A DNA stretch of 47,024 nt from positions 1 to 47,024 of the forward strand of contig CALBBQ010000019.1 in the NCBI GenBank assembly GCA_937926785.1. Direction: 5' to 3'. The position numbers and the translations under genes were made by a program. This DNA is from an uncultured Bacteroidales bacterium (GTDB lineage Bacteria > Bacteroidota > Bacteroidia > Bacteroidales > Tenuifilaceae). A model generated the notes under the pieces. The model had not been told where the DNA came from. It searched no databases and was given only the letters and a program-made list of their open reading frames with translations. Shown in pieces: positions 1 through 8,700 of the stretch; positions within the stretch are counted from its first letter, which is position 1; each line of letters opens with the position of its first letter.

Positions 1-14
1 ATTAACTAGGGTAG

Positions 15-695
15 GCTGTGACCAATATTTCAAAGATACAATCTGAAAGCAATTCACAACAGTAAAAAGAAGGAGCTGCTGAAGAAGTAGCTGTGACCAA
101 TATTTCAAAGATACAATCTGAAAGCAATTCACAACAGTAGAGCAGCGGTAACGGCTGCCCCGTAAGCTGTGACCAATATTTCAAAGATACAATCTGAAAG
201 CAATTCACAACATATGATTGTATTGGTGATATGTTTGATTTGCTGTGACCAATATTTCAAAGATACAATCTGAAAGCAATTCACAACGCTAACCTTTATT
301 TTGTAAAACCTCAACGAGCTGTGACCAATATTTCAAAGATACAATCTGAAAGCAATTCACAACAAACCCAGAACTATCTGGTTACAACGGTAAGCTGTGA
401 CCAATATTTCAAAGATACAATCTGAAAGCAATTCACAACTATGACCTGATAACCCTATCACCGCTCGGAGCTGTGACCAATATTTCAAAGATACAATCTG
501 AAAGCAATTCACAACCATTGTGGATATACGTCCCATTGGCATCGAGCTGTGACCAATATTTCAAAGATACAATCTGAAAGCAATTCACAACAAAAAACTT
601 ATCGCTGGCTTAAAGGCAATAGCTGTGACCAATATTTCAAAGATACAATCTGAACCGAGCGCAGCGAGCTCGGCGGAGCCAAAGCAATTCAAAAC
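15..695. CRISPR. CRISPR array, right-hand end (9 repeats, 8 full spacers)
   Basis: Repeats start at 15, 90, 166, 242, 318, 394, 470, 546 and 622. The first eight are identical and 46 nt long; the spacers are unique, 29 nt for the first and 30 nt for the rest. The array continues off the left edge (1-14 is part of a spacer). On the minus strand the repeat begins GTTGTGAATTGCTTTC and ends TTGGTCACAGC, like the 46-48-nt repeats of Bacteroidota type II-C (Cas9) systems, so type II-C is likely. No cas gene or tracrRNA anti-repeat is seen in this window, so they would lie to the left or elsewhere. The ninth repeat (622-695) is interrupted at 655-680 and carries one substitution near its end, marking it as a degenerate terminal repeat. 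Short reading frames inside the array only translate the repeat. Confidence 0.95.
655..680. repeat. small GC-rich palindromic insertion inside the last CRISPR repeat
   Basis: Twenty-six bases split the ninth CRISPR repeat after its 33rd base; the rest of the repeat resumes at 681. The insert starts with CCGAGC, seven bases, then GCTCGG, giving a 6-bp stem. It ends CGGAGCC, which allows a second overlapping hairpin (GCTC/GAGC). The bases AA lie on both sides, compatible with a 2-bp target duplication. It has no coding capacity and is far more GC-rich than the array. It resembles small spreading palindromic elements in general; the family is not known to me. Confidence 0.7.
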
Positions 696-749
696 CCAGC
701 CGGGCGGTATATCTTTCTATTTACCCTCCCGAAATCGTTTTAAATTTAC

Positions 750-757
750 TAAATTTG
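750..757 (+). promoter_or_regulatory. possible -7 promoter box of hutU
   Basis: TAAATTTG matches the Bacteroidota -7 consensus TAnnTTTG and lies 27 nt upstream of the hutU ATG. No clear TTG is found at the expected -33 position, so support is limited to this box. Confidence 0.35.
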
Positions 758-784
758 CGATTGAACTTGAAATACTAATACACC

Positions 785-2800
785 ATGACACCAGAGGAAT
801 TTCGTAAGGATATACTTCAGGGCATACCCGATGAGCTGCCCGCCCCAAAACCCTGGGATCCAACAGTAAATCATGCCCCCAAGCGAAAAAAGATTCTAAC
901 CCTTGAGGAGAAAAAGCTGGCGGTAAAGAATGCACTCAGGTATTTTCCGCCCAAGCACCATGCCGTGCTGGCCGAGGAGTTTGCCCGCGAGCTGGAGGAG
1001 TACGGCCGCATCTACATGTACCGCTTCCGTCCGGATTACAAGATTTATGCCCGCTCCATTCATGATTTTCCCCACAGGTCGGTTCAGGCAGCCTCTATCA
1101 TGCTGATGCTAAGCAACAATTTGGACTATGCAGTAGCACAGCATCCGCACGAGCTGATCACCTACGGAGGCAATGGTGCTGTATTCCAAAACTGGGCTCA
1201 GTACCGGCTTACCATGAAGTACCTGGCCGAGATGACCGATGAGCAAACGCTGGTTCTTTACTCCGGTCATCCCATGGGTCTTTTCCCCTCTCACCCCGAT
1301 GCCCCCCGCGTGGTGGTTACCAACGGGATGATGATTCCCAACTACTCCAGCAAGGACGATTGGGAGCGTTACAACGCCTTGGGGGTAACCCAGTATGGGC
1401 AGATGACCGCCGGTTCGTTTATGTACATTGGCCCGCAGGGCATAGTGCACGGCACAACCATTACGGTGATGAATGCCGGCCGCAAGCAGATGAAACCCGG
1501 CGAAACCGACCTTCGTGGGAAAATATTTGTCTCCTCGGGTCTTGGTGGGATGTCGGGTGCTCAGCCAAAGGCTGCCGTGGTAGCCGGTATGGTGGGCGTA
1601 ATTGCCGAAATCAACCCCAAAGCCGTTGAGGTTCGGCACGGACAAAAGTGGGTTGACGAGGTTTACACCAGCCTCGACGATCTGATACCTCGTATTCGTA
1701 AGGCTTCGGCCAATAAAGAGGCCGTCTCGTTGGCTTACCAGGGCAACATCGTTGACCTGTGGGAGCGCCTGGTTGAGGAAAATTTGCAAGTTGATTTAGG
1801 AAGCGATCAAACCTCGCTGCATAACCCCTTTGCCGGAGGCTACTACCCTGTGGGGCTTAGCTTCGAGGAATCGAACCGGATGATGGCCGAGCAGCCTGAA
1901 TTGTTCAAGGAGAAGGTTTACGAAAGTTTACGCAGGCATGTGAGGGCCATTAATACCATGGCTCAGCGTGGTATGTACTTTTTCGATTACGGCAACGCAT
2001 TCCTGCTGGAGAGTAGCCGGGCCGGTGCCGATATCCTGAAACCCAACGGCGATTTCCGCTACCCCTCTTATGTTCAGGATATTATGGGTCCTATGTTCTT
2101 CGATTACGGTTTTGGACCGTTCCGCTGGGTTTGCACCTCGTCCGACCCAAAGGATTTGGCTACCACCGATGCCATAGCGCTCGAGGTTCTTGAGGAGATT
2201 GCTAAAACCGCACCCGCCGAAATCATGGGGCAGCTTCAGGATAACATACATTGGATTCGCGAGGCGGGACGGAACAACCTGGTGGTGGGTTCGCAGGCTC
2301 GCATACTGTATGCCGATGCCGAGGGGCGCATAAAGATTGCTGCTGCCTTTAACAAAGCCATCCGCGATGGACGCATTTCGGCACCGGTGGTGCTGGGACG
2401 CGATCACCACGATGTATCGGGCACCGACTCGCCCTACCGTGAAACATCTAACATCTACGACGGCTCACGTTTTACGGCCGATATGGCCATTCACAATGTG
2501 ATTGGCGATGCTTTCCGCGGAGCCACCTGGGTTTCGATCCATAATGGTGGCGGTGTAGGCTGGGGCGAGGTGATTAACGGAGGGTTTGGCCTCACCCTCG
2601 ATGGCTCGGAGGCTGCCGATCGTCGCCTGCACATGATGCTCCATTGGGATGTTAATAATGGGATTGCTCGTAGGAGTTGGGCACGTAATAACGGTGCTAT
2701 TTTTGCAATTAAACGCGAAATGGAGCGTACACCCTTGCTAAAAGTGACGCTGCCCAACATAGCCGATGATAGCCTAATCGACAAGGTGGTGAAGGGGTAA
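785..2800 (+). CDS. hutU: urocanate hydratase (urocanase)
   Basis: Converts urocanate to 4-imidazolone-5-propionate in cytosolic histidine degradation, with tightly bound NAD+ as electrophile. The NAD-binding signature GLGGMSGAQ lies near residues 252-260 and the conserved SDQTSLHNP follows. A cysteine at residue 450 in FRWVCTSSDP is a candidate for the family's conserved cysteine, not verified. At 671 aa it is of the long type (about 660-680 aa, as in animals) rather than the about 555-aa proteobacterial form. It starts with ATG at 785 and has no Shine-Dalgarno, normal for this phylum. No hutH, hutI or hutG/formiminotransferase gene is adjacent: the left neighbour is the CRISPR array and the right one a small lipoprotein gene. 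Confidence 0.95.
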   Translation: MTPEEFRKDILQGIPDELPAPKPWDPTVNHAPKRKKILTLEEKKLAVKNALRYFPPKHHAVLAEEFARELEEYGRIYMYRFRPDYKIYARSIHDFPHRSVQAASIMLMLSNNLDYAVAQHPHELITYGGNGAVFQNWAQYRLTMKYLAEMTDEQTLVLYSGHPMGLFPSHPDAPRVVVTNGMMIPNYSSKDDWERYNALGVTQYGQMTAGSFMYIGPQGIVHGTTITVMNAGRKQMKPGETDLRGKIFVSSGLGGMSGAQPKAAVVAGMVGVIAEINPKAVEVRHGQKWVDEVYTSLDDLIPRIRKASANKEAVSLAYQGNIVDLWERLVEENLQVDLGSDQTSLHNPFAGGYYPVGLSFEESNRMMAEQPELFKEKVYESLRRHVRAINTMAQRGMYFFDYGNAFLLESSRAGADILKPNGDFRYPSYVQDIMGPMFFDYGFGPFRWVCTSSDPKDLATTDAIALEVLEEIAKTAPAEIMGQLQDNIHWIREAGRNNLVVGSQARILYADAEGRIKIAAAFNKAIRDGRISAPVVLGRDHHDVSGTDSPYRETSNIYDGSRFTADMAIHNVIGDAFRGATWVSIHNGGGVGWGEVINGGFGLTLDGSEAADRRLHMMLHWDVNNGIARRSWARNNGAIFAIKREMERTPLLKVTLPNIADDSLIDKVVKG

Positions 2801-2828
2801 AACCCTTCACACCTTAAATTACAAGGTG

Positions 2829-3233
2829 ATGAAAAAGCTTGCCCGAAGATTTTTGATTATAGTCACCCTGGGCCTAACCCTGGGTGCGTCGTGCGATAAG
2901 TACGAAAAGACTGATGGTTTTACCGGTGTTTGGCGTTGCCGCGAGAATTACCAGGGTAATAAGTTCAGAACGTACAACGTGAGCGTTGAACGCTATACAA
3001 GCATCGATTCAAATACATACGTTATCTACAACTTGTACAACTTGGGATTGGATTTGGAAACCGTGGTTCAGCTCAAGGATACGGTGTTCAGCATTTTTGG
3101 CACGAATAGCGACTCATACTTCATTTCCGGCAGGGGCAGCTGGAATAAGCGAACTCAGGCCATTGAGTGGGAGTACAGCGTTTCAGGGCTAACTAACGAT
3201 CCTTTTGTTAGTGCGGTTTTTGACCGACCCTAA
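2829..3233 (+). CDS. small hypothetical lipoprotein
   Basis: A 134-aa protein with a lysine/arginine-rich start, a hydrophobic stretch and a lipobox LGASC (acylated Cys at residue 22), so probably a membrane-anchored periplasmic or outer-membrane lipoprotein. The mature part contains GVWRCRENYQG and alternating polar/aromatic residues suggesting a small beta-rich domain, perhaps lipocalin-like, but I do not recognise the family. ATG at 2829 is preferred over GTG at 2826. A CACCTT/AAGGTG hairpin (2810-2828) abuts the start. It lies 28 nt after hutU and may be cotranscribed. Its end overlaps the converging thioredoxin-like gene by 4 nt. Confidence 0.75.
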   Translation: MKKLARRFLIIVTLGLTLGASCDKYEKTDGFTGVWRCRENYQGNKFRTYNVSVERYTSIDSNTYVIYNLYNLGLDLETVVQLKDTVFSIFGTNSDSYFISGRGSWNKRTQAIEWEYSVSGLTNDPFVSAVFDRP

Positions 3234-3559
3234 TCAAATAGAATGGAGTAGGGGCGGGCTACCGCCTGCCTGAATGCAGCCAGGTTGATATTCCTGGCCA
3301 TTCGGAGCGATTCCTTTCCTTCAAAGAATATCAGCACGGTAGGGAAAGTGAAAACCGAATGCTTACCGCATATTTCAGGGGCTTCGTTGGCATTCACCAC
3401 GTAGATGTTCATTTTCGGAAACTCGGTGCTAACAAGCTGCTCAAGCTGGGGGAGCATGGCATGGCATACACCGCATGCATTAGAGTTAAAGTAAATTGCC
3501 GATGCAGGCTCGCTTAAAGCCTTCCTAAGATCGGCTTCATTCATTATAACTTTTACCAT
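3230..3559 (-). CDS. thioredoxin-like protein
   Basis: A 109-aa thioredoxin-fold protein. It has the redox motif CGVC (Cys29 and Cys32) after a beta strand IYFNSNA, and the cis-proline motif TFPTVLIFF. The length fits a single thioredoxin domain without signal peptide, so it is probably cytosolic. It may act in thiol-disulfide exchange; its partner is unknown. The active site differs from the classical WCGPC. It is the last gene of the run porU-porV-ispF-CoA-binding protein and overlaps the preceding gene by 7 nt, suggesting translational coupling. Confidence 0.8.
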   Translation of the reverse strand: MVKVIMNEADLRKALSEPASAIYFNSNACGVCHAMLPQLEQLVSTEFPKMNIYVVNANEAPEICGKHSVFTFPTVLIFFEGKESLRMARNINLAAFRQAVARPYSILFD

Positions 3560-3942
3560 TCGTAGTAAGTTCCGTTACTTAGCATAACCAGTGTACAACC
3601 CTCCACCACATCAATGCCGTTTAGTCGGGCTAACTTTGCCAGCTCGGGATTCTCGGTTCCCGGGTTAAAGATCAGCCGCTTAGGTTTGAGGTTGACAATG
3701 TAATCGTAGTAAGGTAGTTGGTTCTTTGGACCCAGGTACAGGGTTACCGTATGAATATCGCTAACATCTTGTGGTTCGGTTTGTATTTCCACATCCTCAA
3801 CTTTGCCCTTACGGGAACCAATAGCCACCACATCAATGCCGTGTTTCCTAAGGTTTCGGATTGCGAGGTACGAGTATCGCTCGGGCTTCTGGCTAGCGCC
3901 AAGGACTAAAGTTTTGGGTAGGATATCATGTCCGTTGTGCAT
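3553..3942 (-). CDS. CoA-binding domain protein (YccU-like)
   Basis: A 129-aa single Rossmann-like domain of the CoA-binding family (as in succinyl-CoA synthetase alpha and the stand-alone YccU-type proteins). Visible features are an N-terminal TLVLGASQKPERYSY nucleotide-binding loop, VVAIGSRKG in the second strand, and the conserved end LIFNPGTENPELAKLARLNGIDVVEGCTLVML. Cytosolic; the physiological ligand and role are not established. It lies 1 nt after ispF and overlaps the thioredoxin-like gene, so it is part of the porU-to-trx transcription unit. Confidence 0.82.
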   Translation of the reverse strand: MHNGHDILPKTLVLGASQKPERYSYLAIRNLRKHGIDVVAIGSRKGKVEDVEIQTEPQDVSDIHTVTLYLGPKNQLPYYDYIVNLKPKRLIFNPGTENPELAKLARLNGIDVVEGCTLVMLSNGTYYEW

Positions 3943-3943
3943 T

Positions 3944-4426
3944 TCACGAATTTCTTTTTAAAAGAACCACAGCGTAAGCCGATACACCTTCCTCACGACC
4001 TACAAAGCCCAACTTTTCGGTAGTTGTGGCTTTGATTGACAATTGTTGCGGGTCGATGCCCAATGTTTTTGCAAGCACGGCTTGCATCTGGGGTATGTGG
4101 TTTTTCACCTTGGGGCGTTGCAGGCAAATGGTGGAGTCGATGTTTCCAATGGTATATCCCTTACTCTCAATTAGCTCAGCCGTTCTGTGCAGAAGTATTT
4201 TACTGTCGATCCCTTTAAGTGTAGGGTCAGTATCGGGGAAATGAACTCCAATATCGCCCAAATTGGCGGCACCTAGCATGGCATCGCAAATGGCATGGAT
4301 AAGGGCATCGCCATCGGAGTGGCCTAAAGAACCCTTAGTATGATCAATTTCTATACCACCCAGCCAAAAGGGAATACCTTCTTTAAGCTGATGAACATCG
4401 AATCCAAAACCTATCCTGAAATCCAT
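3944..4426 (-). CDS. ispF: 2-C-methyl-D-erythritol 2,4-cyclodiphosphate synthase
   Basis: Fifth enzyme of the MEP pathway of isoprenoid synthesis. It cyclises 4-diphosphocytidyl-methylerythritol 2-phosphate and releases CMP; the family is a zinc-dependent homotrimer. Metal-site residues are visible as FDVH (Asp10, His12) and His44 in the HSDGDALIHAICDA region. The conserved IKATTTEKLGFVGREEG near the C-terminus binds the cytidine part. Length 160 aa is typical. Its start overlaps the porV stop by one base (TAATG), implying translational coupling. I recall porU-porV-ispF linkage also in Porphyromonas. Confidence 0.95.
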   Translation of the reverse strand: MDFRIGFGFDVHQLKEGIPFWLGGIEIDHTKGSLGHSDGDALIHAICDAMLGAANLGDIGVHFPDTDPTLKGIDSKILLHRTAELIESKGYTIGNIDSTICLQRPKVKNHIPQMQAVLAKTLGIDPQQLSIKATTTEKLGFVGREEGVSAYAVVLLKRNS

Positions 4427-5616
4427 TACTCTTTGCGGTTTCGATTGCGCGATGGTTCAAATTCAAAGGAGATTGAAAACCTCAGCGTATTTGCCATGGG
4501 GCTATTAAAGCCACCAGTTGGGATGAGGTATGAGAAATCGATGTTGAACACGTTGTAGCGTAAGCCAGCACCCAGGGTGATATATTTGCGATTGCCTTTA
4601 TTCTGGCTTTCGTGGAAATACCCGGCACGAATGGCAAACTGACGGGCATACCAGTACTCAACCCCGGTAGCTATGTAAATTTCTTGCATCTCCTCCTTAA
4701 AACCACCGGGAGCATCGTAAAACGACTGTATCATTCCCTGTACTACCGATACGTTAGGATCCATGCCTTTTACAATCTCGCCTTGTGAGTTGTATATCGG
4801 AGGGGTGGGAACCAGCATCTTATTAAAATCGAGCAAATAGGAAAAGCCGTTGTACTGATCGATGTTCATGGATATGCGTCCACCAATTCGCATGTTGATG
4901 GGTATAAACTCCTTCTGTGGGTCTTCGTTGTACGACAGCTTTGTGCCGATGTTGGAAATGTTTGCGCCTAGCGCCATTTCGCCATTCTTTCCGGAAAGAT
5001 TAATAGGATGCTGATAGTACACGGCCATATCGGCTGCAAATGAAGTGCCGGCTTTGCCTGAGCCTGTGCCGGTAGTGGTAAAGTTACCCGTTAAATCCGA
5101 ACGGATGTACCTGAACGCCATGGCTCCGGCGATGAACTCTGAAAACTTACGCGAGTAAGCAAAATCAATGGCAAACTCGTTGGGGTTGAAAGCCTGGATG
5201 TAGTTATTGTTGTTGTCCCTGAATGTGATTTCGCCCATTGAGAAGTACAGCAACGATCCACTCACGGCTTGCATGTCATCTACCTGGTAAAAACCGGTAA
5301 GGTTAGTAAGGTTTATATCGTTTACCAGATTCCTGAGCCACGGAGTGTAGGAGAAACCAATTCCCCATTTCTTCCCTTCGATGAATGGGAACTTGGCAGG
5401 GTTCCAGTGCTGGGCATTTACATCGGGTACCGATGCCACCCCGGCATCGCCAAGGGCTGCACTTCGGGAATCGGGTGCAATGGTGAGAAATGGAACGGCG
5501 ATGCGCAGAGCATTCAAACCACCAGACAGCGATATCGTACTATCGAACTGGGCCTTAACGGTTGACGCAGTGCCCAAAATGCAAATCAAGCAAATGCCCA
5601 AAAATCTCTTTATCAT
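4426..5616 (-). CDS. porV: type IX secretion system outer-membrane protein PorV
   Basis: PorV (LptO) is an outer-membrane beta-barrel of the FadL type. It collects T9SS cargo leaving the SprA translocon and hands it to the PorU sortase. The 396-aa protein has a signal peptide ending VKAQ, then the family-typical ALRIAVPFLTIAPDSRSAALGDAGVA and NAQHWNPAKFPF, followed by alternating amphipathic strands and a C-terminal aromatic strand ending SFEFE plus a basic tail. It lies downstream of porU and upstream of ispF. The 92-nt gap to porU contains a -7 box, so it may also be transcribed independently. Confidence 0.93.
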   Translation of the reverse strand: MIKRFLGICLICILGTASTVKAQFDSTISLSGGLNALRIAVPFLTIAPDSRSAALGDAGVASVPDVNAQHWNPAKFPFIEGKKWGIGFSYTPWLRNLVNDINLTNLTGFYQVDDMQAVSGSLLYFSMGEITFRDNNNNYIQAFNPNEFAIDFAYSRKFSEFIAGAMAFRYIRSDLTGNFTTTGTGSGKAGTSFAADMAVYYQHPINLSGKNGEMALGANISNIGTKLSYNEDPQKEFIPINMRIGGRISMNIDQYNGFSYLLDFNKMLVPTPPIYNSQGEIVKGMDPNVSVVQGMIQSFYDAPGGFKEEMQEIYIATGVEYWYARQFAIRAGYFHESQNKGNRKYITLGAGLRYNVFNIDFSYLIPTGGFNSPMANTLRFSISFEFEPSRNRNRKE

Positions 5617-5640
5617 CTAATTAACTATTTTTAGAGTTTG

Positions 5641-5648
5641 CAAATTTA
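5641..5648 (-). promoter_or_regulatory. possible -7 promoter box of porV
   Basis: On the minus strand TAAATTTG matches TAnnTTTG and lies 24 nt upstream of the porV ATG. Candidate -33 TTG triplets sit 16 and 22 nt further upstream, neither at the ideal spacing. Confidence 0.4.
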
Positions 5649-5708
5649 GCTATTTATCACATAACAAAACCAAACGTTGAACCTGTCAAATTATTGCACG
5701 TTTCAGGG

Positions 5709-8700
5709 TTAGTAAAGCAGAATTTTTGTGGTTGCCCGCTGACTGGTATTCCCAAGGTTAGCGGTGAGACGTGCAATGTAGATTCCCTTTGAAAGTTTAG
5801 CCCCGTTGAAGTTTGTAGCATTCCATTCAAGGGGTCCAATCCTGTATCCGCCGGTAAATACGTTGTTTTTCCTCAGCTCAGCCACCTTAGTACCGCTCAG
5901 GTCAAAAATCTCAATTTTCACATTTTGGATCGTTAACACGTTACTTTCAAAGTAGAAATGGGTGAAGTTGCTCACAGGGTTTGGGGTACAGTAGAAATTG
6001 GTTATCGTTGGTTTGCCTTCAGCAAGGACTCTGAAAGTTAAGCTCCCCTTGCTGCTATTGTTGAAGGTGTCCCAAGCTTTTACCTCAACTTTGTACAAAC
6101 CTTCGGGTAATCCGGTTAGGCGATACTCGGCTTTACCATGCGTGTAATCGTTAATGTTGGCTTTATAGAATTCATTGAGGTTGATGTCGGTACTCTGACC
6201 ATTTGGATATGTGATAGTAGCGGTAAGATCATGTCCAATTCCAATGCCTGTAGTGTTTATTCCGCTTGGGTCCGAAAGGTGTATGAGCAGGAGAGGATTA
6301 GAATCAGCGATTCCACCATCTCGAAACTTCATGTCGTTAAGGAATATTTCTATAGCAGGCCCCTCGTTATCCATTTGGACTGGACTTCCGATACCGCCAA
6401 CGATTATGGAATCGTGGTAGCCCAGAGCAGTTCTCAAACCGTCGTAGGCAAAAAGGCTAATCTTACCCTTTCCGTAAGCGTAATTGATATCCTTTGAAAC
6501 CGTGAAGTCGATGGTGAATGAGCCATTCTGAACCGTAGCAAAACCCTTAAAAATAGTATTATCTCTGACCTTAAAGTTCATAGGGCTACCGCCATCGTTG
6601 GCCAGGGTGGTTATAGTTTTCTCCTTGTCGTAAACGGTTACGGTCACTATTCCGTTGAAACTGTTAATCTTAATGTTTGAAGAATTAACAACATCGCCTT
6701 TGATGTTTACCTTTTCAAGCGCTTTGAGGGTATCGGTAAGTTCACCAACATCTTTATGATTTATTTGGTTCACGTTTACACGGTACGAAGGGTATCGGAG
6801 TCTGATAGCGGGGTCGCCCAAAAGGGTGAAGTTCAACTTATTATATCCTGTACCGGTAAGATTTTTGGTAATCCGAATCAGGTCGCCAAGCCTGTAGAAT
6901 TCACCATCGGCATCTGTGCCAAAGAGCTGCTGAACGAAGTTATAGTTAAGGGTAAAGTTTGGGCTTGAGTAAACAAGGCGCGTTGTTGTAAGCATGGCAA
7001 TGGCACCGCCGTTTGGGTTGAGTAGCACCCACTCACCGGTTGATGTGTTATGATAGTCATCGAAGCGGCTAAACTCACAGGTGGCGGTAATAAAAAGAGG
7101 GAGTCGTTTGGCATTCTTCCACGAGAGAACATCCTGTAGCATGAGCACCTTTTCATGAGCAAGCCATCGTTCATTGCCATGACCGGTATAGTTAACCAGC
7201 AGGGCACCATTGTTCACCGCTGAGTTAATGGCTTGGGTTACCCTTGGGTAGCGTTGACCACCAGGGAGTGTTTCCTGCGGAAAGGCGTCGAAAAATATCT
7301 TTTGAATGTTGTAGGCCGGATGGTTCTCCTCGATATATTTTGCCAGGTTGTTTGCATCCTGCATGTGGACGTTTCCGTCTTCGTCGTCGGCAATAAAAAC
7401 CAGCCTGCTTTGCCAGTCATCAACCTCTTCGTCGTCAAGGTACCGTTTAACCTTGCTCACCATATTTGCAGCCTGTTCTGGAGTGCTAACCGGAAAACGT
7501 CCAATGCCAACATCAAGAAATCCGGAACCTTCACCCTCGTTATCATCCAGAAGTCCGAAAAAATCATCGGTAACAAATGATGATACAGGGTTTATTGACC
7601 TTTCGGACTGATAGGTTAGAATAAAGTTGGTGTTTCCGGTTTTATTTGATAGGTTGTCGTACGAGCCATCGCCAAAGAGAAGCAGGTATTTGGGTTTATC
7701 CTCATCCGATGTTGCTGCACGGTAAAAGTAGCGAAGCATGTTACGAATTGCTGCTACATCGGGGTTTCCACCTGAAAACTCGTTGTAAACCTCGTTGGTG
7801 GTGTAAACCGCAACCGAAAGGTTGCTGCGTTGCCGATGCAGCTGAGCCAACTCCTCGGCCTGGGGTTTAAACTGAGGGTGAGTAACTATGAAGTAGTTGT
7901 AAAACCCATTACCCCTGATATTCTGGTTACCAATTGATGTATACGACTCTATGCTATATGCCTTGCCAGGATCGAATGCAATGTAGGTTTTTAACGTTTC
8001 GGTTGATTGCTTATAGGTAATAATGCCTCCTGACAGGTTAGTGTTTATCCGTTTAACCTCATGAATGTTGGTAATGTCCCATATTTGGGTAGTAGCAGTA
8101 GAATTTCCGACAGAAAACTTTGCTATTCGGTTTGCTCCAACCGATGAAAAGTCCCTGAAAATCATTTGAGACCCGTTAAATGCCAGTTCATGTCTGGTTT
8201 GAACCGAAATAAAGTCCATTAATCCAACCGAACCCGACTGTGGCTTGTTGTACGCTACCTCAATATTCAAGTTTTGGGAAGTGGTAATCCCATCGAAAAA
8301 TTGTTCGGTAACCGAAACAACATTTGCCAGCTCATCGCCAATCGGGACAGAATTAACATTAATGTTACTGCTTGTACCGTTATACCTTAATGTAAAGCTG
8401 GATGCTGAAGCTGAGCGAGCAGCCAATCTGACCCAAATGCTAAACGGACTACTTACCAAAAGATGCGGGGTAGTGATGTTATAACTATAGGAAGTGACAA
8501 CATCAAAAATCTCTCCAAACCATTCGCGTCCGGATTTAACCAGGTTTGTGTCGTTTTTCTCGAAAGTGGTAACCTGGTCAAAGCTGGTAGTGGAGTAGTT
8601 CTCTACCTCAGCAGGAGTTTCTGCAGTTTGCATGATCAGCTGTGGCTGGCTGGTGGTAAGAAAGTAGTAGATTGTGTTGGTGTACCCGTGCTTTTTCCAT

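Noticed and set aside
2..542. Overlapping minus-strand frames of 60-70 codons at the left edge
   Set aside because: They repeat the peptide CELLSDCIFEILVTA because they are translations of the CRISPR repeat; not genes.
1109..1789. 226-codon frame antisense to hutU
   Set aside because: Shadow of a strongly conserved enzyme gene with biased codon use; no independent features.
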